From an uncultured Faecalicatena sp. (GTDB lineage Bacteria > Bacillota > Clostridia > Lachnospirales > Lachnospiraceae): a DNA stretch of 64,000 bases. The position numbers were made by a program, and so were the translations under genes. Below the pieces are notes generated by a model, which did no database searches, was not told the origin of the DNA, and saw nothing but the letters and a program-made list of their open reading frames with translations. Each line of letters opens with the position of its first letter. Position 1 is the first letter of the stretch. Where the stretch lies: contig CAOKHZ010000001.1 in the NCBI GenBank assembly GCA_948468385.1, forward strand, positions 211,920 through 275,919, given 5' to 3'. Positions 1 through 8,233 of the stretch are shown one piece after another.

Positions 1-761
1 TCCAGAAATCCTTCCGGGCAGCAAATGTCTGGAATATCCACCTTTTCGCCGAGTATCCTGCGGCAAATCCGTTCATACGCCTCGCCAGAAAGGCTGTCCG
101 TCCCGACCACGGCCTCGCCCTGGTTTGTCGCTATGACGACCTGCTCGTCGTCAGGAATGACTCCCAGCAAGTCAATTGCCAAAATTTCCGTCACGTCCTC
201 CACCGTCATCATGTCTCCCCGGCGTACCATGTCCACGCGAATACGGTTAATCAGCAGTTCATTTTTCTGAATTCCGCTGGCTTCCAAAAGCCCGATGATG
301 CGGTCCGCGTCCCGGATGGCAGAAACCTCGGGCGTAGTCACGACGATGGATCTCTCGGCACCCGCGATGGCGTTTTTAAAGCCTTGTTCAATACCGGCAG
401 GACAATCGATCAATATATAATCAAACTCATCCTTGATTTCGGCCAAAAGCTTTCGCATCTGTTCCGGCGAAATGGCCGACTTGTCCTTCGTCTGTGCCGA
501 CGGAAGAAGATATAACTCAGGGTAACGCTGGTCACGAATCAGGGCTTGTTTCAAACGGCATCCCCCTGAAATCACGTCTACCAGATTATAGACGATCCGG
601 TTTTCCAGACCCATGACCACGTCCAAGTTACGCAGCCCCAAATCCGTGTCTATGACGATTGTCTTCTTTCCGGCCAATGCCAGCCCGATTCCGATATTTG
701 CCGTCGTAGTGGTCTTTCCTACGCCGCCTTTTCCCGATGTAATGACGATGACTTCACCCAT
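1..761 (-). CDS. minD: Septum site-determining ATPase MinD (3' end cut by window edge)
   Basis: This is the membrane-associated ParA/MinD-type ATPase that recruits MinC to the poles and so keeps division septa at midcell. The start is the ATG at 761, 12 bases after a GAGGAGG ribosome site. The protein opens with a deviant Walker A (KGGVGKTT, residues 11-18) carrying the two lysines typical of MinD, followed by a switch-type DTDLGLRNLD segment and an IDCPAG Walker B region. About 253 codons are visible; MinD is usually 260-270 residues, so only the C-terminal amphipathic membrane helix is missing. It lies 35 bp downstream of minC in the same direction. minE, if present, would lie off the left edge. 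The call is confident. Confidence 0.95.
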   Translation of the reverse strand, partial: MGEVIVITSGKGGVGKTTTTANIGIGLALAGKKTIVIDTDLGLRNLDVVMGLENRIVYNLVDVISGGCRLKQALIRDQRYPELYLLPSAQTKDKSAISPEQMRKLLAEIKDEFDYILIDCPAGIEQGFKNAIAGAERSIVVTTPEVSAIRDADRIIGLLEASGIQKNELLINRIRVDMVRRGDMMTVEDVTEILAIDLLGVIPDDEQVVIATNQGEAVVGTDSLSGEAYERICRRILGEKVDIPDICCPEGFL

Positions 762-796
762 GTTTGTAATTTCCTCCTCAACTCTAGTATCGCTTT

Positions 797-1444
797 TTAA
801 TCCTCTACGAGAGGATCCAGATAGATGCGGCCTGCGTCTACCGTGGCAATCTTGGCCCCCTTTATGCTCAGGCTTTCCTGATAGACGATTTGCCGCCTGG
901 CCTCTATGTTCCCGATTCTAAGCTGCTTCGGACGCATGTCCAATGCGACGACGTAAGATGCGTCATCCCCGCACGCCCCCGCATGCACGCTGCCATACAA
1001 GTTACCGACAATCACGACGTTTCCCCGGGCGATTACTTTCGCCCCAAGCTCCACGTCGCCGAGAATGACGATACTGGAATCCGATTCCACGACTTGGTGC
1101 TTTTTTAACGTCCCGCGATAAAATTGCCCGTCCTTTTTTTGAAAGCCGGACATCGTTCCTGCCACGGCGTTTCTGTATACGAGCTCGTGCTCCGCGTTTT
1201 TGTCGATGACACAAACAATGTCGATACTCGTTATGTCACGAAACAACTCTAGAATGGTCTCCTCTTCCGTATAGGAAAGCTTCCTGCCAACAAAGGACAC
1301 TGCCAAATGTGAACCCTCGAAAAAGCGGGCGGAACTTTCAAACTTTTCTTTCATGTGCGCCAGCAACGTGTCAAACGGCACGTCATCGGCCATACGGATT
1401 TCCATCCCATAGCGGTTACTTTTAATTGTAACAAGCCTGTCCAT
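797..1444 (-). CDS. minC: Septum site-determining protein MinC
   Basis: Inhibitor of FtsZ assembly that acts together with MinD. The 215-residue length fits the family. The N-terminal part is the FtsZ-inhibitory domain. From about residue 105 the sequence becomes the C-terminal right-handed beta-helix, with the typical run of GDVELGAKVIARGNVVIVG, then LYGSVHAGA and a MRPKQLRIG segment that forms the MinD-binding face. The ATG at 1444 follows AAGGAAGG. It sits 51 bp after the PBP2 gene and 35 bp before minD, consistent with one shape-and-division operon (mreC-mreD-PBP2-minC-minD). Confident call. Confidence 0.94.
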   Translation of the reverse strand: MDRLVTIKSNRYGMEIRMADDVPFDTLLAHMKEKFESSARFFEGSHLAVSFVGRKLSYTEEETILELFRDITSIDIVCVIDKNAEHELVYRNAVAGTMSGFQKKDGQFYRGTLKKHQVVESDSSIVILGDVELGAKVIARGNVVIVGNLYGSVHAGACGDDASYVVALDMRPKQLRIGNIEARRQIVYQESLSIKGAKIATVDAGRIYLDPLVED

Positions 1445-1495
1445 AAACCTTCCTTTCCATGAAAATTTCCCTTTCCATAGGCTCTTCCTCCAGCG

Positions 1496-4372
1496 TCAGT
1501 CTCCCCTGACGGTGAAGGTTTGAACCTCCTTTGCATGTCCGGTCACCAGTTCTTCTTTTGGCACCAAATTGAAATACGCTTTCACGATGTCACCCGCGAT
1601 GTCGGCGGGATAATTGGAAAAATACCCGTTCGCGATACGAACGGCGACGGCGATTTCCGGCTCTTCCACCGGTGCGAACCCGACAAACAAGGCATGATCG
1701 GCATGTACGTCGCTTTGCTGCGCCGTTCCCGTCTTTCCCGCCATGGAGATCTCCAATCCCGTGAAAGAGGAACTGCCTTGTACCATGAGCTGCATTCCCT
1801 GGTGAATCAAATTCCACGTCTCGTCTGATACGTAATCCATCGTGCTTACGACTTCCGGTTCATACTGCTTGATTCGCTTCCCGTTCGCGTCGGTCGTCTT
1901 GTCCAACAACGTCAGCTTATAAACGGTTCCTTTGTTTGCCACGGCGGCCACATAACGGTTTAACTGGCTGACGGTATAGTTGTTGGTGCCTTGCCCGATT
2001 GCCGACTGCACGGAGAACTGATTGGAAATCTGTGGTTCGGATTCTGGAATCTCCAGCCCTGACTTTTGATCCAAGCCAAACCCCGTCGCATATTTTTTCA
2101 ACGTCTCGACACCCTTGTCACTGTCGTACTCCTTGTTCTCATCCATTCCAAGCTCATATCCTATCTCGTAATAAAAAATGTTACATGAATGGGCAATCGC
2201 CCCCACGATATTAAGCCATCCGTGCGAACTTGGATAAATCCAGCAACGCGGACTCGGCGTGACCTTGTCAAATTCCCCGGTACATGAAATGATTGTCTCG
2301 CTGTCAACAATGTTTTCACAGAGGCCCGCCACCGAAGACACCATCTTGAACGTCGAACCGGGAGCCGTGCGCTCCTGTGTCGCATTATTATAAAACGGAC
2401 GGGAAAGTCCCGTAGCCAGTTGGTTATAATAAGTGACATCCATGTTATTGGCCAAACGGTTATTGTCATATCCCGGATAAGACACGCAGGCAAGAACTTC
2501 TCCCGTATTCGGGTCGCTGACCACCGCCGAGCCGGTACAAGGCTCCAAGGCCAGTTGTCCCGGCGTAATTTCCAGGCTTTGAATCTTGCCGCACAACCAG
2601 TCGAATGCGTCAAGCCCCCTGTTTCTCAATCCATGATAAGATCCTTCGTCCATCGGCAGAACGCCTTGTTCATAAACAATCGCACAAATCTGGTTTCCAC
2701 TGACTCCACCTGATTTTATAAGATATTTGTAGAGAATTTTGTCAAAATCGGGATCCTCGCTCAAATATTCTTCCAAATATTTCACGATTCCTTGGTAAAT
2801 TTGCGCGGCATCCGAATAGCGTTCCGAAGAAACATACCCGGTAAGCTGCGACGTGTCAATCCAATTCTTGGAAATCGCATAATTTAAAAACTGGTTCAAG
2901 CTGATGGTTTCTTCCTTCGCCCACGCCAAATACGTTTCATCCGCGGTGTCAATCACTTCCGACATCAATAGTCCCGTTTTCTCCTGCAAAAGGTCGATGG
3001 AGATATAGTCCTGATATGCCTTCATGTCCTGCGGCAAGTCCTTATACGCGATCCCCCCGCTCAACTCACCGCTTATGGCACTTAGAACCTCCTGCTTGCG
3101 TTGCTGGAACACCTGGTATACCTCCCGCTCCGTTTCCCCGGCGAATTCTGAAGAAAAGTGTTCGTGGTCGATGATGGAGTTGTTAATGAAAGCGTGGTAG
3201 GCGTCATCGGCAGGAATGATGATGTTGCTGGCGTTCGTTTCTATACTTGGGTCATAATTCATGACGTTGCGAAGCTTGGACAATAGAATACCCGCAATCT
3301 CCTCCTCCAGCAAATGATACGTCGTCTCCTGCAACTCCATATCCAACGTCAAATACACGTCATTTCCAATGCCTTGTTCTTTATAACTGACCGTGTCAAT
3401 GACCTTGCCCAGGCTGTCCACGTAAAACGTGGTGGAACCCTTCTCTCCCTGCAAAAGGGCGTCCATCGTCTGTTCGATTCCGGCCTTGCCGACGACGTCC
3501 GACAGCGTATACTTTTCTTTTAAATCCTCGTCCAGGGCATCGTATTCCTCCTGAGAAATCTTCCCCGTATAGCCGATGACGTTGGCATAATAATTCCCCG
3601 GCGCATAACGCCGCAGGGACTCCTCCGCAATGTCCACCCCGATCAGGACGTCCAAGTTTTCCATAATGGCAGCCGCCGTTTCGTCGCTGACATCGGAAGC
3701 GAGCACCGTAGGAATAAACTTCTGATAACTGTTCAAGCTAATTGCATAGCGCAAGTTGACCATCTTGAGCACATATTCCTTGTCCAGGTTCTCTATGTCG
3801 ATTTCATACCCATAATTCTCATCCGTACATAAATACGTAATCAACTCCTCCGCGGAAGCGTTCTTCTGCTTTTCCGTCAAATCGTCCACGTAAATTTCTC
3901 CATATACGTCGGCGATGAATCGTAGCCGCAAAGTTCGATTCGTCTGGGCAAACTCATATTCCCCAGAAGAATCCAAAACGATGCCGAAACTATTGATGAC
4001 GGAATCGCCATGGGACTCTACGATATCAATGACCTTTGCCAAAATCGCGTTAAGCCTTTCGTTGCGATCCTTTCCGGTGATGTCGTCCTCAATCGTGACC
4101 GCATAGGCCAGTTCATTGTACGCCAGGAGATTGCCGTTGCGGTCATAGATGTTGCCGCGTGTGCCGGCAATCGTGCGTGTCTTACGTATCCTGAGCTTGT
4201 AATTGTCCATGTAATATTCGCCCTTGACGATTTGGAGATAAAACAAGCGCCCCACCAAAATGGAAAAAAGCAGGATGAATACAAGAATCAACACGAAAAG
4301 GCGAGATTCCACAATCGCCTTTTTAAACTTTTTTAATTGCTGTCTGCCGCGTCTTAATATCAATTTAAACAA
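1496..4372 (-). CDS. mrdA: Class B penicillin-binding protein 2, elongation transpeptidase
   Basis: Inner-membrane D,D-transpeptidase of the elongasome that cross-links lateral-wall peptidoglycan. One N-terminal membrane anchor (about residues 25-48) precedes the dimerisation domain. The active-site triad is readable: STFK with the nucleophile near S673, an SCN motif (HSCNIFYYE), and KTGT near K880. At 958 residues it is some 300 longer than a typical PBP2. The excess is a mostly helical, acidic block between about residues 350 and 612, which separates the LTLDMELQ strand from the AVVSDPNTGEVLA strand that are normally adjacent. The start is TTG at 4372, overlapping the mreD stop by 8 bases. 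Its neighbours mreC, mreD, minC and minD favour the elongation PBP2 over SpoVD or FtsI. Confidence 0.9.
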   Translation of the reverse strand: MFKLILRRGRQQLKKFKKAIVESRLFVLILVFILLFSILVGRLFYLQIVKGEYYMDNYKLRIRKTRTIAGTRGNIYDRNGNLLAYNELAYAVTIEDDITGKDRNERLNAILAKVIDIVESHGDSVINSFGIVLDSSGEYEFAQTNRTLRLRFIADVYGEIYVDDLTEKQKNASAEELITYLCTDENYGYEIDIENLDKEYVLKMVNLRYAISLNSYQKFIPTVLASDVSDETAAAIMENLDVLIGVDIAEESLRRYAPGNYYANVIGYTGKISQEEYDALDEDLKEKYTLSDVVGKAGIEQTMDALLQGEKGSTTFYVDSLGKVIDTVSYKEQGIGNDVYLTLDMELQETTYHLLEEEIAGILLSKLRNVMNYDPSIETNASNIIIPADDAYHAFINNSIIDHEHFSSEFAGETEREVYQVFQQRKQEVLSAISGELSGGIAYKDLPQDMKAYQDYISIDLLQEKTGLLMSEVIDTADETYLAWAKEETISLNQFLNYAISKNWIDTSQLTGYVSSERYSDAAQIYQGIVKYLEEYLSEDPDFDKILYKYLIKSGGVSGNQICAIVYEQGVLPMDEGSYHGLRNRGLDAFDWLCGKIQSLEITPGQLALEPCTGSAVVSDPNTGEVLACVSYPGYDNNRLANNMDVTYYNQLATGLSRPFYNNATQERTAPGSTFKMVSSVAGLCENIVDSETIISCTGEFDKVTPSPRCWIYPSSHGWLNIVGAIAHSCNIFYYEIGYELGMDENKEYDSDKGVETLKKYATGFGLDQKSGLEIPESEPQISNQFSVQSAIGQGTNNYTVSQLNRYVAAVANKGTVYKLTLLDKTTDANGKRIKQYEPEVVSTMDYVSDETWNLIHQGMQLMVQGSSSFTGLEISMAGKTGTAQQSDVHADHALFVGFAPVEEPEIAVAVRIANGYFSNYPADIAGDIVKAYFNLVPKEELVTGHAKEVQTFTVRGD

Positions 4373-4895
4373 ATTTTCCCATGCTCCTTTTCTCTTCCGT
4401 CTCCATCCGATAGTTTATCAGGCGTATCATTGGATAAAGCGCCAATGCCACCAATATAGTATATATGAGCTCCGGTATGATAATATGACTAAAATAATAT
4501 GGAAAGTCAAATTCACTGCGGAGCATGAACATTAAAAGATAAATCAGCACCCCGTAGCAAAACTCACTGGCCGCGATGAACGCGACCGGAATACGTAAGG
4601 CTTCTTCGTAATACGTACCGCCCAATAATCCGTTGACGTAGCCGGTAACCATATAGAAAAACGCATAAAAACCTAACAGCCCGCCAAACTGGACATCGAT
4701 TAGCATGCCCGCCAAAAAGCCCGTCAGCATCCCTTCCTTCGCCCCCCGCAAAAATCCAATGGAAGCCACGATTACAAGCAGGAGGTTTGGCTTGATAGAC
4801 CCCAACGCCAGCCTTTGAAAAAGAGTGCCTTGCAAGACAAAGCCAAATAACACAAATAAAATTGTAATCAAAACCCGTTTCATCTTTAACTTCAT
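4365..4895 (-). CDS. mreD: Rod shape-determining membrane protein MreD
   Basis: Small integral membrane subunit of the MreBCD/RodZ elongation complex. The 176-residue reading starting MKLKMKRV has five to six hydrophobic spans, including LFGFVLQGTLF and GMLTGFLAGMLIDVQFGG, the latter resembling the conserved GLxxDxxxG signature of MreD. I chose ATG at 4895; an upstream TTG at 4919 would add eight residues that include the ribosome-site sequence. It lies between mreC and the PBP2 gene and overlaps the PBP2 start by 8 bases, which implies translational coupling. The family is weakly conserved, so the call relies partly on context. Confidence 0.85.
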   Translation of the reverse strand: MKLKMKRVLITILFVLFGFVLQGTLFQRLALGSIKPNLLLVIVASIGFLRGAKEGMLTGFLAGMLIDVQFGGLLGFYAFFYMVTGYVNGLLGGTYYEEALRIPVAFIAASEFCYGVLIYLLMFMLRSEFDFPYYFSHIIIPELIYTILVALALYPMIRLINYRMETEEKRSMGKFV

Positions 4896-4945
4896 CGTGG
4901 TGGCGGTTCCCCTTTCCAAATCATCGCGCTTACAAGCGCCGCTTC

Positions 4946-5824
4946 CTAATTCACGTTTTCATTCGCGTTCGTTTTATTTTTTACGTCTTCCTTCGTCTCC
5001 GTGATGACCAACACCTCTTGCAGGTTCTTAAAATCCACCGCCGGAGTAATGTAACCAGAACGGGTAAGGTTGTTCGAATCCACCGACACTTCCCTGATGT
5101 AGCCAATTAAAATGCCCTGCAGGTATTTGTCGCTGATGTGGGAGGTCACGACCTGATCCCCGATTACGACCGTGTTGTCATTGTTTTCCATCTGTTCAAA
5201 ACTTAACTTTCCGTCATTGATCAGTGTCAAATCCCCGTTTACGATACAGCGGTCCGAGGTGGACAATACCATCGCGCTGACATTGGACGAATCATCAATC
5301 ACGGAACGCACCGTCGCCCACGTGGGGCCGGTCTCCGTCACGATTCCGACCAGTCCGTTGCCCGCGATGACGTTCATGTCCACTCTGACACCATCCAAAC
5401 TGCCCTTGTCAATTGTGAACATACTAAACCAATTGCCCGAATCACACCCTATCACATGGGCTCCGATTTTTTCATATTCCGCATAATTCATGTCCAACTT
5501 ATATAACTCCCGCAGACGCTCCAACTCATATTTTTCCTGTTGGAGGGCGCTGTTTTCTGCCATCAGCATATCCAATTCTTCTTGTAGCTTTTCGTTTTCC
5601 GCCTGCACGGACTTCATGGTTTTAAAATTTTCACTGAACTCGTGCAGCCAAATTCCTACCTGGTTGACACCTTGCTGCATTGGAATCACCGTGAAACTCG
5701 CGACGATTTTGAACGGCCCGCCCACTTGCTCCGCAAAAAAAGACAAAAGCATCAATGCCGCGCAAAGCATGCACAACCCGCCAAACCAATATTTATTTTT
5801 TAATGAATTTGAATGTTTACTCAT
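4946..5824 (-). CDS. mreC: Rod shape-determining protein MreC
   Basis: Periplasm-side scaffold of the elongation machinery. A short cytoplasmic tail leads to one transmembrane helix (WFGGLCMLCAALMLLSFF), a coiled coil (about residues 70-105, rich in E, L and Q), and the paired beta-barrel region with the typical VIGCDSGNWFSMFTIDKGS and GNGLVGIV segments. The start is the ATG at 5824 behind GGAGGATCA; the open frame extends upstream, but that part overlaps the end of radC and has no ribosome site. Length is 292 residues, normal for MreC. In most related bacteria mreB sits directly upstream; here radC does, 34 bp away. Confidence 0.93.
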   Translation of the reverse strand: MSKHSNSLKNKYWFGGLCMLCAALMLLSFFAEQVGGPFKIVASFTVIPMQQGVNQVGIWLHEFSENFKTMKSVQAENEKLQEELDMLMAENSALQQEKYELERLRELYKLDMNYAEYEKIGAHVIGCDSGNWFSMFTIDKGSLDGVRVDMNVIAGNGLVGIVTETGPTWATVRSVIDDSSNVSAMVLSTSDRCIVNGDLTLINDGKLSFEQMENNDNTVVIGDQVVTSHISDKYLQGILIGYIREVSVDSNNLTRSGYITPAVDFKNLQEVLVITETKEDVKNKTNANENVN

Positions 5825-5858
5825 TGATCCTCCATTACATAGACACCGTCCAGGACTT

Positions 5859-6545
5859 TTACAGTAAATTTTTTTCCCGCATGCTGAAATAGCAATTATC
5901 CCCAATGATGATATGGTCAAGCAACTCGATGCCAATCATGTCCCCCGCGTTGCGAACCCGGTTCGTAGTACAAATGTCCGCCTTGCTCGGAGTGGGATCC
6001 CCACTTGGGTGATTATGCAAAAGTATGATATAGACGGCGTTTTTCTGCAACGCCTCCACGAAAAGCTCGCGCGGGGAAATCACCGTCGCATTGACGGTTC
6101 CCCTGGAAACGTCCGTCTCGCCAATCAGGCGGGACTTCGTGTTAAGCAAAAGCAGCTTCATGTTTTCTTGTTCCTGGTGGCGCATCTCTTCCATATAGTA
6201 AGTGGCGATGCTTTTGGCGTTTTCAAAACTCAGTTCCTCTCCCGCCCCCGCCTTTGCCAGCCGTTTGGCCAGCTCGGAAAGGCACATGATCTGGACGGCC
6301 TTCACCTGCCCGATGCCCTTGACCCGCCGCAACTGATCATAAGTCCAATGATGGATGTTTAAAATCCCATTCGCTCCAAAGGGCGGGTGCAAAATCCTGC
6401 GGGAGAGTTGCAAGGCGCTTTCTCCCTTCGTTCCACTGCGCAACAAAACAGCGAGCAACTCTACGTCTGTAAGATTTGCCGCTCCAAGCTTCTCGCACTT
6501 CTCATAAGGGCGCTCTTCCGTGTTCATTTCTTTGATCGATTCCAT
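5859..6545 (-). CDS. radC: RadC/YeeS-family JAMM metalloprotein
   Basis: Member of the RadC family, historically named for DNA repair although its cellular role is unsettled. An N-terminal helix-hairpin-helix region (VKGIGQVKAVQI, near residue 76) precedes the JAMM/MPN metal site HNHPSGDPTPSKAD at about residues 177-190, with both histidines and the aspartate intact. Length of 228 residues is typical. It is the first gene of the run leading to mreC, mreD, PBP2, minC and minD, and a sigma-A-like promoter lies just upstream. The RadC-mre linkage is common in Firmicutes, but mreB is absent from the junction. Confidence 0.93.
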   Translation of the reverse strand: MESIKEMNTEERPYEKCEKLGAANLTDVELLAVLLRSGTKGESALQLSRRILHPPFGANGILNIHHWTYDQLRRVKGIGQVKAVQIMCLSELAKRLAKAGAGEELSFENAKSIATYYMEEMRHQEQENMKLLLLNTKSRLIGETDVSRGTVNATVISPRELFVEALQKNAVYIILLHNHPSGDPTPSKADICTTNRVRNAGDMIGIELLDHIIIGDNCYFSMREKNLL

Positions 6546-6589
6546 GTGGTTACATCATGGCTGTTCATGTTTGTTGTGTGTTCTGCATC

Positions 6590-6618
6590 ATTCTACCACA
6601 ATTTCCAAAAAGTGTATA
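6590..6618 (-). promoter_or_regulatory. Putative sigma-A promoter for radC-mre-min run
   Basis: On the minus strand TATACA (-35) and TAGAAT (-10) are separated by 17 bases, placing the transcription start about 35 bases before the radC ATG. The -10 is a near-consensus match and the -35 matches four of six positions. It is the only promoter-like pair in the 89-bp gap between radC and the flavoprotein gene. Confidence 0.5.
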
Positions 6619-6634
6619 GGCTTTTCATAGACTT

Positions 6635-8233
6635 TTAATAAGTGATTTGAAGGATGGATTCGGCCACCTTCATGCCATCCATCGCGGCCGACGTGATTCC
6701 GCCCGCATACCCGGCTCCTTCGCCGCAAGGATAGACACCTTTCGTCCCGCTTTCTAAATGTTCATCCCGCACAAGGCGCACCGGTGACGAAGTACGGCTT
6801 TCCACTCCCGACAAGACGGCGTCTGGCCGGGCGAAACCTTGTATCTTTTTATCCATCGCGAAGATTCCTTGTTGCAGGGAATCGGCGAGTTCCTCCATAA
6901 AAAGGGAGCGTACGTTGGCAAGACGGTACTCTCCTTTTGTCTGCGGAATGACCTTTCCCAGCTTCGTCGTGGGACGATTCGCGCAAAAATCGTCGAAACG
7001 CTGTACCGGAATTTTCCCCTCACCAAGCTCATAGGCTCTTTCCTCCAGCCTTTGCTGAAACTCGATGCCGGAGAGCGCCCCACTTGCGCCATAATCGCTT
7101 GGCGTGACCGTGACGATGACAGCGCTGTTGGCGTTCTTTCCTATCCGGGCAGAATAACTCATGCCGTTGACCGCCAGCCGCCCTTCCTCGGAGGACGCAT
7201 TGACCACGTATCCGCCCGGACACATGCAAAAAGTATAAACGCCTCTTCCATTTTCCAAGCCATGGGTCAATTTATAGGAAGCGGGCGGCAGCTTGTCGGC
7301 CATCTTGTCCCCATACTGTGAAACCTGAATCATCTTTTGCGGATGCTCGATGCGAACCCCAACCGCGAACGCCTTCGGCTCCATTAAAATTCCGTGACGA
7401 TGCAATAAATGAAACGTATCCCGTGCGCTATGGCCTATCGCCAGTACAAGTATACGTGTATACAATTTCTCTTGCCCGTTGATAATTACGGACTTTATAA
7501 CCTTTTTCGCCCCGTCCGTCGTAACTTCCTCTTCCATTTCCGTCACATGGGAATGAAACCGCACCTCGCCGCCAAGGCGAATGATTTTCGAACGCATATT
7601 GCGTACCACGGTTATCAAGACGTCCGTGCCAATATGCGGCTTTTGTTCATACAAAATGCTTTCCGAAGCGCCAAATTTTACAAACGTTTCCAAGACAAAA
7701 CGATTTCTCCCGTTTTGTTCTTTCACCATGGTATTTAATTTCCCGTCCGAGAACGTACCCGCCCCGCCCTCGCCAAATTGTACGTTCGAGGATGGATTCA
7801 GCACGCCGTCCTTCCAGAATTTTTCCACGTCCCGCACACGCTCTTCCACTGCCGCGCCGCGTTCCAACACGATTGGGCGGCATCCTTCCATGGCCAGCAG
7901 GTAAGCACAAAACAGTCCGGCCGGACCCGCGCCGACGATGACCGGCCGGGAAGGCAAGGGGACGTTTCCAAGCTTTGGAGCCTTGTATTTTGCCTCCGTG
8001 ACAAGGCGAAGCCGCCCCTTATATTTTTGCAGGAGTTTTTTCTCGTTTTTCACGCAGAAATCAATGGTGTAAGAATAAAAGATTTCCGGTTTTTTCCGCG
8101 CGTCGATAGAACGCTTGAAAATATGGAATCTTAATAATTCCTCCGGTTTCAGACGAAATGTTTGTAATAATTTTTCCTTGATTTTCTCGTCACCGTGTCC
8201 TGGTGCCAAATTCAACTGGTTCACACGAAGCAT
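6635..8233 (-). CDS. FAD-dependent dehydrogenase of the COG2509 type, function unknown
   Basis: Flavoprotein with a predicted NAD(P)/FAD Rossmann fold. It has an N-terminal extension of about 95 residues (a ferredoxin-like region seen in this family), then a GAGPAGLFCAYLLA dinucleotide-binding loop, a glutamate-bearing strand (IVLERG) and the family-typical stretch SNVQFGEGGAGTFSDGK. Near the C-terminus, PCGEGAGYAGGITSAAMDG contacts flavin in relatives. The substrate is not known. The start is ATG 8233 behind AAAGGAGG; the open frame reaches 8350 but that part lies inside the preceding gene. Its start overlaps the end of the neighbouring BaiN-like flavoprotein gene by 44 bp, so the two are likely co-translated. 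Confidence 0.85.
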   Translation of the reverse strand: MLRVNQLNLAPGHGDEKIKEKLLQTFRLKPEELLRFHIFKRSIDARKKPEIFYSYTIDFCVKNEKKLLQKYKGRLRLVTEAKYKAPKLGNVPLPSRPVIVGAGPAGLFCAYLLAMEGCRPIVLERGAAVEERVRDVEKFWKDGVLNPSSNVQFGEGGAGTFSDGKLNTMVKEQNGRNRFVLETFVKFGASESILYEQKPHIGTDVLITVVRNMRSKIIRLGGEVRFHSHVTEMEEEVTTDGAKKVIKSVIINGQEKLYTRILVLAIGHSARDTFHLLHRHGILMEPKAFAVGVRIEHPQKMIQVSQYGDKMADKLPPASYKLTHGLENGRGVYTFCMCPGGYVVNASSEEGRLAVNGMSYSARIGKNANSAVIVTVTPSDYGASGALSGIEFQQRLEERAYELGEGKIPVQRFDDFCANRPTTKLGKVIPQTKGEYRLANVRSLFMEELADSLQQGIFAMDKKIQGFARPDAVLSGVESRTSSPVRLVRDEHLESGTKGVYPCGEGAGYAGGITSAAMDGMKVAESILQITY

